Shown here one piece after another: positions 5,717 to 6,151 of a stretch of 6,151 nucleotides of DNA. The notes under the pieces were generated by a model. It saw only the letters and a list, made by a program, of their open reading frames with translations. It was not told where the DNA came from and ran no database searches. Location of the stretch: the NCBI GenBank assembly GCA_002408345.1, contig DHRX01000195.1, forward strand, positions 1 through 6,151, written 5' to 3'. This stretch comes from Firmicutes bacterium UBA5301 (GTDB lineage: Bacteria > Bacillota > UBA5301). Made by a program: the position numbers and the translations under genes. The stretch's first letter is position 1, and each line of letters begins with the position of its first letter.

Positions 5717-6151
5717 CTATTCTTCTCTTTGGTCATCTTCCGGTGGAATTTTTATTTCTCTTTTCGCACCTTTTTTGGTTCCACCAAAGAAGCCACGTAA
5801 CTCTTTAGAAGTAAATTTAGAAAGCATATACTTAATACCACCGACACCTTGCGAATTAACTAGGGCATAAACGATAAATCCAACAACCGCGATGGCTAGT
5901 ATCCAGAGAGCCGAACTCCAACCACCGGTTTGATCCCCTGGCCGCCCAGTTGGCTGATTTTGCTGCTGTTGAGCTGTTCCCAGACCTTGTTGTTGCGGAG
6001 CGGCTGCCCCCACCATTGTTGCCAACACTTTACCCATCATTTGAGCTGATTTTTCGGCTCTTTGCAACGTATTGGTGTGGGTCCCAAATTCTAAGAGAAT
6101 AACTCGAGGGGCTAAATCTTGGTTGTAATTACCTTTAGCCCAGAATATCTC
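5717..6151 (-). CDS. spoIIP: Stage II sporulation protein P, C-terminal part (5' partial)
   Basis: The frame runs open through the right edge, leaving 144 C-terminal residues; a TTG at 6067 lies inside the domain and is not the start. The first 40 residues carry the end of the SpoIIP catalytic domain: YNQDLAPR (9-16), then LLEFGTHTNT (19-28), the equivalent of the Amidase_3 catalytic-Glu strand. SpoIIP is a peptidoglycan amidase/endopeptidase that works with SpoIID and SpoIIM to thin septal peptidoglycan and drive engulfment of the forespore. After the domain comes a Gln/Pro/Gly-rich linker (about 49-77), one clear membrane helix (about 80-99) and a tail with many Lys/Arg and then acidic residues. 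The basic tail suggests a cytoplasmic end. The Bacillus subtilis protein ends soon after its catalytic domain, so this tail is an extension relative to it. The promoter and the N-terminal anchor lie outside the window. Confidence 0.88.
   Translation of the reverse strand, partial: EIFWAKGNYNQDLAPRVILLEFGTHTNTLQRAEKSAQMMGKVLATMVGAAAPQQQGLGTAQQQQNQPTGRPGDQTGGWSSALWILAIAVVGFIVYALVNSQGVGGIKYMLSKFTSKELRGFFGGTKKGAKREIKIPPEDDQREE

Overview
The window looks like a chromosomal piece of an endospore-forming, Gram-positive, Clostridia-like member of the Bacillota. The best evidence is the C-terminal end of SpoIIP, an engulfment enzyme found only in spore formers. Strong AGGAGG-type ribosome binding sites and a base composition in the mid-40s % G+C (judged by eye) fit this. 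The species cannot be named from the sequence. No mobile element, CRISPR array, tRNA or rRNA is visible, and no stretch over 300 bases lacks a gene.

Layout. (1) The left edge holds the catalytic domain of an Amidase_3 N-acetylmuramoyl-L-alanine amidase on the plus strand, cut at its 5' end (1-591). (2) Facing it, and overlapping its last 34 bases tail to tail, is a 422-residue polytopic membrane protein of unknown function (minus, 558-1826). (3) Upstream of that on the minus strand is an 818-residue membrane-bound, multi-GAF diguanylate cyclase (1874-4330). (4) Its ATG shares an ATGA with the stop of a patatin-like phospholipase carrying two C-terminal membrane helices (4327-5601). (5) A sigma-A-like promoter (5642-5670) and a hairpin (5678-5702) separate these genes from spoIIP (5717-6151, minus, cut at its 5' end by the right edge).

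The three minus-strand genes from 5601 to 558 read as one transcription unit: one promoter, a 4-base overlap between the first two genes, and a 47-base gap with a very strong ribosome binding site before the third. All three products are predicted to be membrane proteins. They combine a probable acyl hydrolase, a c-di-GMP synthase with sensor domains, and an unrecognised polytopic protein with several histidines in or next to membrane helices. The set is flanked by two peptidoglycan amidases, which may be chance. A link between lipid turnover or membrane state and c-di-GMP is the most interesting reading, but it is inference from gene order only.

Two starts were revised. The phospholipase is placed at GTG 5601, because the predicted transcription start lies near 5635, just past the longer GTG 5637. 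The polytopic protein is placed at ATG 1826, because an ideal AGGAGG lies 7 bases before it and inside the longer TTG frame.
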